Below are positions 34,484 through 42,851 of a stretch of DNA of 64,000 bases, in pieces (within the stretch, counting starts at the first letter, position 1; each line of letters starts with the position of its first letter). The stretch covers positions 496,001-560,000 of the forward strand of contig NC_013522.1 in the NCBI RefSeq assembly GCF_000024905.1. Reading direction: 5' to 3'. A program made the position numbers and the translations under genes. This DNA is from Thermanaerovibrio acidaminovorans DSM 6589. GTDB taxonomy: Bacteria > Synergistota > Synergistia > Synergistales > Synergistaceae. The notes under the pieces are model-generated. The model saw only the letters and a program-made list of their open reading frames with translations, was not told the origin of the DNA and made no database searches.

Positions 34484-34512
34484 ATAATATACGGATCCGA
34501 TAGATTTGTAAA
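34484..34512 (-). promoter_or_regulatory. Promoter of the FAD oxidoreductase gene
   Basis: On the minus strand TTTACA (34512-34507) and TATTAT (34489-34484) are 17 nt apart, about 65 nt before the GTG start. Confidence 0.6.
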
Positions 34513-34555
34513 CTCTAATATATTCTAACGTTTCCGTGACATGATGGGTGAGGGA

Positions 34556-34584
34556 TTGCGTGGTGAATGCAATGATTGTATCAT
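34556..34584 (+). promoter_or_regulatory. Promoter of the marR-arsM operon
   Basis: TTGCGT (34556-34561) and TATCAT (34579-34584) are exactly 17 nt apart, 51 nt before the MarR start. The -10 lies inside an inverted repeat, so the promoter is likely repressed by a protein bound there. Confidence 0.6.
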
Positions 34585-34591
34585 GCAATCA
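34573..34591. promoter_or_regulatory. Candidate operator of the MarR regulator
   Basis: TGATTG and CAATCA form an inverted repeat with a 7-nt centre that is the -10 hexamer itself; outer GCAAT and ATTGC add a second imperfect arm. The position fits autorepression by the MarR protein encoded next. Confidence 0.5.
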
Positions 34592-34635
34592 AATTGCCGC
34601 CCGGCTGGCTAGCCTGCCATGGAGGTGTGGTCCGG

Positions 34636-35118
34636 TTGAAAAAGGATATTCCGGGGCATGTTGATGCGGTAAGGCGCCTTAGGGCGGACCTAAGGCAGCT
34701 TCTCCGCCTCCTTGGGGTATTGGATCGGGAGGAGGCCCGTTGCTGTGGCATGAGCCTGGCCCAATGCAATGCCCTATTAGAGGTGGCCAGCTGTCCAGGC
34801 CTGTCAGTGTCCGACCTGGCGGAGAGGCTACTTCTGGACCGCAGCACCGCAAGCCGCCTGGTGGATCGGCTTGTGTCTCTGGGGTTGCTCAAACGGGAGT
34901 TGTCGCCGGAGGATCGTAGACGGGTTACACTCACACCCTCCGAAGAAGGCTGGGAGCTGGTTGGTGGGGTGGAGCGGAGCATGGATGAGTGGTTTGAATC
35001 CGCCCTCACACTCCTCTCGGAGGACGAGCGCAGGATGGTCTTCTGTGGATTGAAGTTGCTACTCAAGGTACTGGATGGCACATCTCCCGAGGGTTGCCAT
35101 GTAAGGGGTCCGCTTTGA
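34636..35118 (+). CDS. MarR-family regulator, cysteine-rich
   Basis: A 160-residue winged-helix repressor. The recognition-helix region LSVSDLAERLLLDRSTASRLVDRLVSLGLLKRE and the wing DRRRVTLTPSEEG are typical MarR. It has six Cys, including RCCG, AQC and ASC before the HTH, which could bind arsenite or another thiophile. The gene is followed after 45 nt by arsM and preceded by a promoter-operator, so it probably senses arsenic and controls the operon; arsenic regulation by a MarR rather than an ArsR protein is less usual. The TTG start is placed by GGAGG at 10 nt. Confidence 0.8.
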   Translation: MKKDIPGHVDAVRRLRADLRQLLRLLGVLDREEARCCGMSLAQCNALLEVASCPGLSVSDLAERLLLDRSTASRLVDRLVSLGLLKRELSPEDRRRVTLTPSEEGWELVGGVERSMDEWFESALTLLSEDERRMVFCGLKLLLKVLDGTSPEGCHVRGPL

Positions 35119-35163
35119 TGGTCTAGACTGAATTTGGATTGAAGGTTAGGAGGCGAGTGGATC

Positions 35164-35958
35164 GTGGGGGACATAAGAGATGAAGTGCGGAGGAAATACG
35201 CGGAGGCCATCGCCGGGGGGTGTTGCTGTGCCTCCGGTGGGTGCTGTTCTGGTGGGGGGCCGGATGTGATAACCGGGGGCAACTATCGCCCGGAGGACCT
35301 TCCCCCGCTACTTAGGGATATGGATGTACCCACCTTCGGGTGTGGGAACCCCATCGCCATTGGGTCCCTTAAGCCCGGGGAGGTGGTGTTGGACCTGGGT
35401 AGCGGTGCGGGGCTTGACGTGATGCTGGCGGCGTTGAAGGTGGGGCCCTCCGGCCGGGTGTACGGCCTGGACATGACCGACGAGATGCTTGCCCGGGCGG
35501 AGGAGAATCGACGGAGGGCCGGGTTGGAGAACGTGATCTTCATCAAGGGGCACATGGAGGAGATACCCCTTCCGGACCGGAGCGTGGACGTGGTTATCTC
35601 CAACTGTGTGGTGAACCTGTCCCCGGACAAGGGCCGGGTGTTTAGGGAGGCCTTCCGGGTCCTCCGGCATGGGGGGCGGCTCGCCATATCCGATGTGGTG
35701 CTGTTGCGCCCCCTGCCGGAGGCGGTTCTGCGCAGCGTTTCCGCCTGGACCGGGTGCATCGCCGGCGCCCTGCCGGTGGAGGAGGCGGAACGCCAGGTCC
35801 GCATTGCCGGGTTCGAGGACGTGGATGTACGGGTTGTGAAGGTCTACTCCTTCTCGCCATCCGAGGCCCGGGGGCTGTTCCCCCATCTATCCGATGACGA
35901 GCTACCCCTGGTGGACGGAGCCGCCGGCAGCGCCCTCATCACCGGCCGCAAGGGATGA
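35164..35958 (+). CDS. arsM: Arsenite S-adenosylmethionine methyltransferase ArsM
   Basis: A 264-residue enzyme that methylates trivalent arsenic with SAM. The N terminus has the Cys cluster GGCCCASGGCC, then FGCGNP (C60), the SAM loop VLDLGSGAGLD, SNCVVNLSP (C148) and TGCIAGALP (C198); these last three Cys correspond to the As(III)-binding set of the family. Length is typical. GTG start, AGGAGG at 10 nt. It is followed after 6 nt by an ArsN2-like fragment. Confidence 0.93.
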   Translation: MGDIRDEVRRKYAEAIAGGCCCASGGCCSGGGPDVITGGNYRPEDLPPLLRDMDVPTFGCGNPIAIGSLKPGEVVLDLGSGAGLDVMLAALKVGPSGRVYGLDMTDEMLARAEENRRRAGLENVIFIKGHMEEIPLPDRSVDVVISNCVVNLSPDKGRVFREAFRVLRHGGRLAISDVVLLRPLPEAVLRSVSAWTGCIAGALPVEEAERQVRIAGFEDVDVRVVKVYSFSPSEARGLFPHLSDDELPLVDGAAGSALITGRKG

Positions 35959-35964
35959 GGCGGG

Positions 35965-36177
35965 GTGAGCCTTAGGAGGTCCAGGTCCTGGGATCTGGGG
36001 GACGCGCTGAAACTGTTGGAACAGTGCGGGCTACCCCTGGATGGGGCTGAGGAAAATTTTAGTAACTTTTTTAGCGGCCCGGTCCCCGGAGGGTCCATCC
36101 TGAGGGTGGTGGGGTTGGAGGTGGTCCGGGCTGAAGACGGGGAAGGTGGGCCGGTCCGCATGGCCATAATTTTATGA
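35965..36177 (+). pseudogene. Truncated ArsN2-like GNAT (N-terminal fragment)
   Basis: A 70-codon frame right after arsM. Its sequence, with DALKLLEQCGLPLDGAEE, FSNFF and ILRVVGLEVV, resembles the start of ArsN2-type N-acetyltransferases that commonly follow arsM in arsenic operons. It stops after MAIIL, before the acetyl-CoA-binding motif, and nothing downstream continues the domain in any frame. I read it as a broken remnant; a genuine small protein is possible. The end coincides with a TTTTATGAT repeat shared with the downstream hairpin. Confidence 0.5.
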
Positions 36178-36231
36178 TCCGATCCGCCCCCTGGGGGCGC
36201 GGCCCCGCCATTGAGCTCCCCGCCATGGAGA

Positions 36232-36273
36232 GTTTTATGATACATTCATCCGGGTTCGGGTGTATCATAAAAC
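36232..36273. repeat. Strong inverted repeat upstream of pepA
   Basis: GTTTTATGATACA and its exact complement TGTATCATAAAAC are separated by 16 nt that themselves pair (CATCCG with CGGGTG). No T tract follows on either strand, so it is not a standard terminator. It lies 19 nt before the pepA ATG. The arm core TTTTATGAT also occurs at 36170-36178. The rest of the 36178-36292 gap is GC-rich and shows no other feature. Confidence 0.7.
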
Positions 36274-36292
36274 AAAAATCTTTGGGGGGTAG

Positions 36293-37723
36293 ATGGGTAT
36301 GGATTTCGTATGCTTCAGCGGTTCCACCTTGCCCGATGGGGTCAAAGGGGTATTGGTGCTGGTGAGGGAGGGGGAGGCCCCCGCGTTCCCCGGCTGTCCC
36401 GCCTTCGCCTCCGCACTGGCCTCGGCGGAGACCCTCAAGGGTAAGCCCAAGGATAGGGCCCTTGGCCTCTCCCCCGAGGGCCTCTGGGTGGCCATGGCCG
36501 GCGTTGGTGGGGCATCATCGGTGGAGGTGATGACCTCCGTGGCGGAGGGGTTGAGGTCCCTGGCCGCCAAGGGCTGCGAGTCCGTGGCGGTGGTCTCCTC
36601 CTTCATGGACCGGGAGCGCAGCGTCTCCGTGGCGGAGGGGGCGGTGCTGGGGCTCTACCGGTTCGACCGCTACAAGGCCAAGGACCCGGACGAGAGGTTC
36701 AAGCTCCCCTCGCGGGTCCACGTGATGGCCGGTGACCACCAGGCCATGGCGGAGGGGGCGGTTCTGGGGGCCGCCCAGAACTACGCCCGGGACCTGGCCA
36801 ACGAGCCGGGCAACGTGATAACCCCTTCGGAGCTGGCCAGGAGGGCCCTGGAGCTGGCGGAGCGTTGCGGTTGCGAGGCCCGGGTGCTGGACGAGGTCCA
36901 GATGAGGGAGATGGGCATGAACGCCATCCTGGCGGTGGGGGCCGGGTCCGCCAACCCCCCAAGGCTCATACACCTGGTCCGCCGGGTTGACTCCCCCAAG
37001 GCCAAGGTGGCCCTGGTGGGGAAGGGGCTCACCTTCGACAGCGGGGGGCTCAACATAAAGCCCGGGGACTCAATGAGGACCATGAAGGGGGACAAGTCCG
37101 GGGCCTGCACGGTGCTGGGGGCCTTCCTGGCCGCCTGTGAGCTGGACCTGCCGGTGGAGCTTCACGTGGTGGTGGCGGCGGTGGAGAACATGCCTGACGG
37201 GGGCTCCTACAGGCCGGATGACATAATAAGGACCTACTCGGGCAAGACCGTGGAGGTGGTTAACACCGATGCGGAGGGCCGGCTGACCCTGGCGGACGCG
37301 CTCCACTACGCCTGTTCCCAGGGGGTTGACCACGTGGTGGACGTGGCCACCCTAACCGGCGCCTGCGTGGTTGCCCTGGGGGAGAACACCGCGGGGCTCT
37401 TCACCCCCGATGACCTCCTGTCGTCCCAGCTGGAGGTGGCGTTCCGCTCCTGCGGTGAGAGGGTCTGGCGGCTCCCCATTGACGATGAGCAGCTCAAGGA
37501 GGAGCTGAAGTCCCCTGTGGCGGACATGACCAACTGCGGATCCAGGTACGGGGGGGCCATAACCGCCGCCCTGTTCCTCAAGGAGTTCGTGTCCGACTCG
37601 GTCAAGTGGGCCCACCTGGACATAGCGGGGGTGGATGCGGTAAAGAAGACCCGGGGCGTCCTGGTGGAGGGGGCCAGCGGTTTCGGCGTCAGGCCCCTGG
37701 TCAGGTGGGTCAAGGGGTTGTAA
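36293..37723 (+). CDS. pepA: Leucyl aminopeptidase, M17 family
   Basis: A 476-residue cytosolic di-zinc/manganese aminopeptidase, active as a hexamer. The signature NTDAEGRL, the metal-site lysine segment GKGLTFDSGGLNIKP, MKGDKSGA and the late PVADMTNCGSRYGGAITAALFL are all intact. It liberates amino acids from peptides, in line with amino-acid fermentation. The start could be the ATG at 36293 or at 36299, the latter better spaced from GGGGGG. Confidence 0.95.
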   Translation: MGMDFVCFSGSTLPDGVKGVLVLVREGEAPAFPGCPAFASALASAETLKGKPKDRALGLSPEGLWVAMAGVGGASSVEVMTSVAEGLRSLAAKGCESVAVVSSFMDRERSVSVAEGAVLGLYRFDRYKAKDPDERFKLPSRVHVMAGDHQAMAEGAVLGAAQNYARDLANEPGNVITPSELARRALELAERCGCEARVLDEVQMREMGMNAILAVGAGSANPPRLIHLVRRVDSPKAKVALVGKGLTFDSGGLNIKPGDSMRTMKGDKSGACTVLGAFLAACELDLPVELHVVVAAVENMPDGGSYRPDDIIRTYSGKTVEVVNTDAEGRLTLADALHYACSQGVDHVVDVATLTGACVVALGENTAGLFTPDDLLSSQLEVAFRSCGERVWRLPIDDEQLKEELKSPVADMTNCGSRYGGAITAALFLKEFVSDSVKWAHLDIAGVDAVKKTRGVLVEGASGFGVRPLVRWVKGL

Positions 37724-37768
37724 CCTCATCTAGATCTAGAGTGCACTGAACCGAAGGGGAGGGTTCCG

Positions 37769-39382
37769 ATGGATCGTGGGGCTACCATAGGGATAATAAA
37801 CGCGGTTGTCTACCCATTGGCTCCCCCCGGCAGGGCCACCGCCCTGTTCGCCCGGGATGGGATCGTGGAACTGGTGGGGAGCGACCAGGAGGTCATAGCC
37901 CGCTGCGACCATCGGACCCCCCTCCTGGACCTCAAGGGGGCCTTCGTCTTCCCCGCCTTCGGGGACACCCATCTTCACCTGATGGAGTACGGCCGGTCCC
38001 TGTCGTCCCTGGACCTGCGAATGGTGAGGTCCATATCCCAGCTGATAGGCCTGGGCAGGAGGCGGGTGGAGGAGGTGGGATCCGGGTGGATCATAGGCTG
38101 GGGATGGGACCAGGAGATGCTGGAGGAGATGCGCTTCCCCAACCGGCACGACCTGGACCTGATCAGCCGGGACCTGCCCATCTTCCTGGAGAGGGCCTGC
38201 GGGCACGTTGGGGTGCTGAACAGCGCGGCCCTGAGGGCCCTGGGGCTGATGGATGCCCCAGCCGTGGCGGGCCCCTTCGTGGAGGTGGATAGGTCCGGGG
38301 TGCCCACCGGTGTGGTAAGCGAGGAGGCCCTCATGTGGGTCCGATCCCGCCTGCCGGAGCCCTCGGAGGAGGAGCTGCGGGGCTACCTCAAGGAGGCCTG
38401 TGGGGCCCTGCTGTCCCGGGGGGTCACCTGGGTGCAGAGCGATGACCTGTCGGTCTTCGGGAGCTTCAAGCGGATGGTGGAGTTCTACCTGGGGGAGGAC
38501 AAGGAGGGCCGGCTACCCTTGAGGATCGATCCCATATTCCGGGTATCGTCCCTTGGGGACCTGGAGGACCTGGAGGAGGCCTTGCGGCTCTTTCAGGCCT
38601 TCAAGCCCCGGTGGTGTCATCCCGGCCCGGTGAAGCTGGTGCTGGACGGCACCATAGGGGCCAGGACCGCGGCGCTGAGGGAGCCCTACTCGGATGCCCC
38701 GTCGGAGATGGGGTTCCTTGCCTTCGATCACCGGGACCTGAGGTCCCTCATGGCCCAGGCGGACAGGCTGGGGCTGCAGGTGGCCTGCCATGCCATAGGG
38801 GACCGGGCCCTGGAGCAGGCGGTGGAGTGTTTCGAGGCCGTTGGGGTAGGGTCCGCCTCCGGGCTTCCCCCCCGGATCCTCCACTGCCAGGTGGGGGACC
38901 CGGACCTCTACTCCCGGATGGCCCAGATGGGGGTGACCGCGGACATACAGCCCTTGTTCCTGGCCAACGATTGGAAGATAATACTAGGCCGCCTGGGTCC
39001 CCACAGGGCCAGGAACAGCTATGCCTGGAAGGACATGATGGAGCGGGGGGTGGCCATGGCGGGGGAGTCCGATGCTCCCTACGGCCCTTCGGATCCTCTG
39101 GAAGGGATGAGGATAGCGGTGACCCGGATGGACTCCCACATGGAGCCCGAGCACGGCTGGATGCCCCATCAGAGGCTGGACATATCCGAGGCGTTCTGGC
39201 TCTACACCGGCGGGGCCGCCAAGGTGTGCGGCCGGTGGCGTCGGAGGGGGTCGCTGGAGGTTGGCAAGGCGGCGGACTTCGTGGCCCTCATGGAGGACCC
39301 ATTCAGGGTGGATCCCAACCAGGTGGGGCGGATCCAGGTGGGGCTCACGGTCTGTGGCGGGAGGATAAGGCATCTGGTCTAG
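37769..39382 (+). CDS. Amidohydrolase family protein (YtcJ-like)
   Basis: A 537-residue metal-dependent hydrolase of the amidohydrolase-3 branch. The N-terminal beta domain is followed by FGDTHLHLMEYG (HxH metal pair), the YtcJ-type GWGWDQEMLEE, HAIGDRALEQAVE with a conserved His, HCQV and the catalytic Asp in MAGESDAPYGPSDP. Related enzymes cleave amides or formamides in the cytoplasm; substrate unknown. GGGAGGG lies 6 nt before the ATG. Confidence 0.87.
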   Translation: MDRGATIGIINAVVYPLAPPGRATALFARDGIVELVGSDQEVIARCDHRTPLLDLKGAFVFPAFGDTHLHLMEYGRSLSSLDLRMVRSISQLIGLGRRRVEEVGSGWIIGWGWDQEMLEEMRFPNRHDLDLISRDLPIFLERACGHVGVLNSAALRALGLMDAPAVAGPFVEVDRSGVPTGVVSEEALMWVRSRLPEPSEEELRGYLKEACGALLSRGVTWVQSDDLSVFGSFKRMVEFYLGEDKEGRLPLRIDPIFRVSSLGDLEDLEEALRLFQAFKPRWCHPGPVKLVLDGTIGARTAALREPYSDAPSEMGFLAFDHRDLRSLMAQADRLGLQVACHAIGDRALEQAVECFEAVGVGSASGLPPRILHCQVGDPDLYSRMAQMGVTADIQPLFLANDWKIILGRLGPHRARNSYAWKDMMERGVAMAGESDAPYGPSDPLEGMRIAVTRMDSHMEPEHGWMPHQRLDISEAFWLYTGGAAKVCGRWRRRGSLEVGKAADFVALMEDPFRVDPNQVGRIQVGLTVCGGRIRHLV

Positions 39383-39404
39383 TACAGAGGGGAGACGGAT
39401 CGTT

Positions 39405-40700
39405 TTGGTCATTTCAATCAAGTCGTTCCTCCGTAGGGAGGTTCGTCCCGCCCTGGGGTGTACCGAGCCCGGGGCGGTGGCTTTGAGCGTCGCCAGGGCC
39501 TGTGAGGAACTGAGCGACCGGGAGCACGTGGCGGCGGTCAGGGTAACGGTGAGCACCAGCATCTACAAGAACGGCATGGCGGTGGGCATCCCGGGGGCTA
39601 ACGGGGCCAAGGGCAACGCCCTGGCGGCGGCCCTGGGGGCCATAGTGGGCAGGTCCTCCTACGGCCTGGAGGTCCTGAAGGACACCACCGAGGCCCACGT
39701 GGAGAGGGCCCGGGGGTGGGTGGACGAGGAGAGGGTGAGCGTGGTATGCGACCCGGGCAGGAGCGGGGTCTACGTGCTGTCCGCGGTCTTCACCCCCACC
39801 CACAAGGCGGTCTGCCTGGTGTCCGGGAGCCACGACAGGATAGCCAAGGTGATGCTGGACGGGCGCACGGTCTACGAGGCCCAGTCGGAGGGCAGCTCCC
39901 AGGAGAGTGTGGAGGAGCTGCCGTCCTCCTACGATGAGGCCTTCGGGATGGTGGATCACCTGGACTCGGAGGACGAGGACTTCCTCCTCCGGGGGGTGGA
40001 AATGAACATGGCGGTGGCCCGGGTTGGGCTATCCGGCGACGGCAGGTCCCTGGGGCTTGGCAGGAGCCTGATGGAGGTGTCCGCCGGAGGGGACGTGGGG
40101 CTCAAGATAAGGGCCTACTGTACCGCCGCAGCGGACAGCCGGATGTGGGGGGTCCAGATGCCGGTGATGAGCAGCGCCGGCAGCGGCAACCACGGCATAA
40201 CCGCCATACTGCCGGTGGCCATCCTGGGAGAGGAGCTCATGGCCTCCAGGTCCCAGGTGGCCCGGGCCCTGGCCCTCAGCCACCTGTCCACCAGCTTCAT
40301 AAAGAGGCGGCTGGGGCGCCTCTCCCCGGTCTGCGGCTGTTCGGTGGCGGCTGGCGCCGGAGCTGCGGCGGGCATGTGTCTCCTCATGGGGGGAGGCCTT
40401 GAGGAGGTCAAGGAGGCCATGGGGATGGTCCTGGCCAACCTGGCGGGGATGCTCTGCGACGGGGCCAAGGAGAGCTGCGCCCTCAAGGTGGGCACCGGGT
40501 CCTACGAGGCCTACCTGGCGGCCCGGTGGGCGGTCCAGGGGATCAAGATGTTCAAGCCCCAGGGGGTCCTATCGGACCTGTTCGAGGAGAGCGTGGAGAA
40601 CGTGGCCAGGGTGAACTCCGAGGGGATGAGGGACGTGGACAAGGTGATGATCCACATAATGGACAGGTACCCCTTGGGATCCCGGGGAGGGGAGGCGTAG
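39405..40700 (+). CDS. cyuA: L-cysteine desulfidase (CyuA/UPF0597 family)
   Basis: A 431-residue [4Fe-4S]-dependent lyase related to the serine dehydratase alpha chain; it splits L-cysteine to pyruvate, sulfide and ammonia. Expected cluster Cys are present: LGCTEPGAVAL (C19), PVCGCSVAAGAG (about 310-312) and MLCDGAKESC (about 351 and 358). It fits an amino-acid-degrading anaerobe that can use cysteine as carbon and energy source. TTG start with GGGAG at 10 nt. The RecD2 gene starts at the next base after its stop. Confidence 0.9.
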   Translation: MVISIKSFLRREVRPALGCTEPGAVALSVARACEELSDREHVAAVRVTVSTSIYKNGMAVGIPGANGAKGNALAAALGAIVGRSSYGLEVLKDTTEAHVERARGWVDEERVSVVCDPGRSGVYVLSAVFTPTHKAVCLVSGSHDRIAKVMLDGRTVYEAQSEGSSQESVEELPSSYDEAFGMVDHLDSEDEDFLLRGVEMNMAVARVGLSGDGRSLGLGRSLMEVSAGGDVGLKIRAYCTAAADSRMWGVQMPVMSSAGSGNHGITAILPVAILGEELMASRSQVARALALSHLSTSFIKRRLGRLSPVCGCSVAAGAGAAAGMCLLMGGGLEEVKEAMGMVLANLAGMLCDGAKESCALKVGTGSYEAYLAARWAVQGIKMFKPQGVLSDLFEESVENVARVNSEGMRDVDKVMIHIMDRYPLGSRGGEA

Positions 40701-42848
40701 TTGCTCCAGCGCCTTGAGGGGGAGGTGTTGGAGGTCTCCTATCGGGACCAGGTTACGGGCTACACGGTGGCCTCGGTGGTGGTCTCCGATGGGCAGGTGG
40801 TTACCGTGGTGGGGGCCTTCCCGCTCCCCATGGCGGGGGAGCGGCTGGTCATGGAGGGCCGTTGGACCGTTCACCGGCGCTACGGCCGGCAGTTTTGTGC
40901 CGAGGACGTGCGGATGGCCATGCCCTCCTCCCTGGAGGGGCTGGTTCGCTACCTCTCCTCCGGGGTGATACCCAAGGTGGGCCCCTCCACCGCCCGGAGG
41001 ATAGTGGAGCACTTCAAGGAGGAGACCCTTGACGTGCTGGACAACCGGGTGGAACGCCTTCTGGAGATACCCGGGATAGGGCCCAAGCGGGTGGAGGAGG
41101 TTCGCCTGCATTGGGAGGAGCACCGCCGGAGGCGTCAGGCGGTGCTCCAGTTGCTGGATTTCGGCATAGGCTCCGCCCTGGCGGACCGGATAGTCCGCAT
41201 CTACGGGGACCTGGCGGCGGAGGTGGTCAGATCTAACCCCTACCAGCTGGCCTACGACGTGGCGGGCATAGGGTTCGTCACCGCCGACAGGATAGCCCAG
41301 CGGGTTGGCATATGCCGGGATGCGCCGGAGAGGCTGGATGCGGGGATCCTCTTCTCCATGAGGAGGGCGGTGGAGGAGGGGCACTCCATGTTGCCCTGGG
41401 ATGAGCTGCTCCAGCGCTCCCGTCGGCTCCTGGCGGTGGACTCCGGGGTGGAGGATAGGCTCGAGCTTCTCTGCACCCTGGGCATGCTGGAGGCCGAGGA
41501 GCTTGGGGGGCTCAGGTGCGTTTACCTGCCGGGCCTCCGCAGGGCGGAGGCCGCCTCCGCCGGGGCGGTGCGCGACATGGCCGCGTCCTCGGGGGCGAGG
41601 CTGGGCTGGGAGCTGGAGGGGATGATAACCGCCCTGGAGGGGCAGTTCGGCATAAGGCTGGAGGAGCCCCAGCGCCGGGCGGTGAAGGGGGCCCTCTCCC
41701 ACCGGATCTTCGTCATAACCGGTGGACCCGGGACCGGAAAGACCACCCTTCTCAGGTTCACCGTGAGGTTATGCCAGATGATGGGCCTTCGGGTGCTTCT
41801 TGCGGCCCCCACCGGCAGGGCGGCGAAGCGGATGGCGGAGGTCACCAGGGTGGAGGCCTACACCCTGCATCGGGCCCTGGAGTACGACCCCAGGTCCAAC
41901 CGCTTCGGAAGGGGGCGCAGCAGACCCCTGGAGGCGGACGTGGTGATCGTGGACGAGTTCTCCATGGTGGACCTCCCCATGTTTCACCGCCTCCTGAGCG
42001 GCATCGGGGAGGATGCCTCCCTGGTCCTGGTGGGGGACTCGAACCAGCTCCCCTCCATAGGTCCCGGCAGCGTCCTCAAGGACCTCATATCCTCCGGATC
42101 GGTCCCCAAGGTGGAGCTCAAGGAGATCTTTAGGCAGGCCCAGAGGAGCCTAATAATCCGGAACTCCTACCGGATCCTCGAAGGGGGTACCCTGGAGCTA
42201 CCACCCCTATCGCAGGGGCTTGACGTGGCCTTTGTGGAGGAGGATGATCCGTCCCTGGCGGCGGAGGCGGTGGTGGACCTGGTGGGCTACGAGATCCCCC
42301 GGTGCACCGGCCTGTCGCCCTGGGACGTGCAGGTGCTCACCCCCATGCATAAGGGGGAGGCGGGGGCGAGGAACCTTTGCCTGCGCCTCCAGGAGGTGCT
42401 TAACCCCTCTGGGGAGAGGCTCCGCCGGGGAGAGGGGGGATTCAGGCGGGGGGACAAGGTGATACAGCTCAAGAACGACTACGACCTTGAGATATACAAC
42501 GGCGACATAGGAGTGGTGGAGGGACAGGTGGACCAGGGGCTCCTGGTGGACTTCGAGGGGCGAAGGGTTCAGATCCGCCGGGAGGCGGAGGTCAACCTGG
42601 CGTTGGCCTATGCGCTCACCATCCACAAGTCCCAGGGGAGCGAGTACCCGGCGGTGGTGGTCCCCCTGTTGGACCAGCACTTTGTTATGTTGAAGCGAAA
42701 CCTGCTGTACACCGCTTTGACCCGGGCCAAGCGGTTGGCGGTCCTGGTGGGGTCCAGGAGGGCCATAGAGAGGGCGGTATCCACCCAGGAAGGCAACGCC
42801 AGGTATGGGGCGCTAAGGTGGCGCCTCGCCAAGAGGGAGGAAGCTTGA
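40701..42848 (+). CDS. recD2: ATP-dependent DNA helicase, RecD2 type
   Basis: A 715-residue SF1B 5'-3' helicase. The N-terminal OB/HhH region (GIGPKRVEEVRLH, two helix-hairpin-helix motifs) is followed by Walker A GGPGTGKTTLL, motif II VIVDEFSMVD, motif III LVGDSNQLPSIGPGSVL and C-terminal TIHKSQGSEYPAVVVPL. RecD2 proteins act in DNA repair independently of RecBC. It starts with TTG directly after the desulfidase. Confidence 0.93.
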   Translation: MLQRLEGEVLEVSYRDQVTGYTVASVVVSDGQVVTVVGAFPLPMAGERLVMEGRWTVHRRYGRQFCAEDVRMAMPSSLEGLVRYLSSGVIPKVGPSTARRIVEHFKEETLDVLDNRVERLLEIPGIGPKRVEEVRLHWEEHRRRRQAVLQLLDFGIGSALADRIVRIYGDLAAEVVRSNPYQLAYDVAGIGFVTADRIAQRVGICRDAPERLDAGILFSMRRAVEEGHSMLPWDELLQRSRRLLAVDSGVEDRLELLCTLGMLEAEELGGLRCVYLPGLRRAEAASAGAVRDMAASSGARLGWELEGMITALEGQFGIRLEEPQRRAVKGALSHRIFVITGGPGTGKTTLLRFTVRLCQMMGLRVLLAAPTGRAAKRMAEVTRVEAYTLHRALEYDPRSNRFGRGRSRPLEADVVIVDEFSMVDLPMFHRLLSGIGEDASLVLVGDSNQLPSIGPGSVLKDLISSGSVPKVELKEIFRQAQRSLIIRNSYRILEGGTLELPPLSQGLDVAFVEEDDPSLAAEAVVDLVGYEIPRCTGLSPWDVQVLTPMHKGEAGARNLCLRLQEVLNPSGERLRRGEGGFRRGDKVIQLKNDYDLEIYNGDIGVVEGQVDQGLLVDFEGRRVQIRREAEVNLALAYALTIHKSQGSEYPAVVVPLLDQHFVMLKRNLLYTALTRAKRLAVLVGSRRAIERAVSTQEGNARYGALRWRLAKREEA

Positions 42849-42851
42849 AAA

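Noticed and set aside
36232-36273. Intrinsic terminator after the arsenic locus
   Set aside because: The stem is strong, but neither strand has a T tract after it, and it lies too close to the pepA start.
37731-37742. TCTAGATCTAGA palindrome
   Set aside because: A short 12-bp palindrome between pepA and the amidohydrolase without promoter or terminator context; may be chance.
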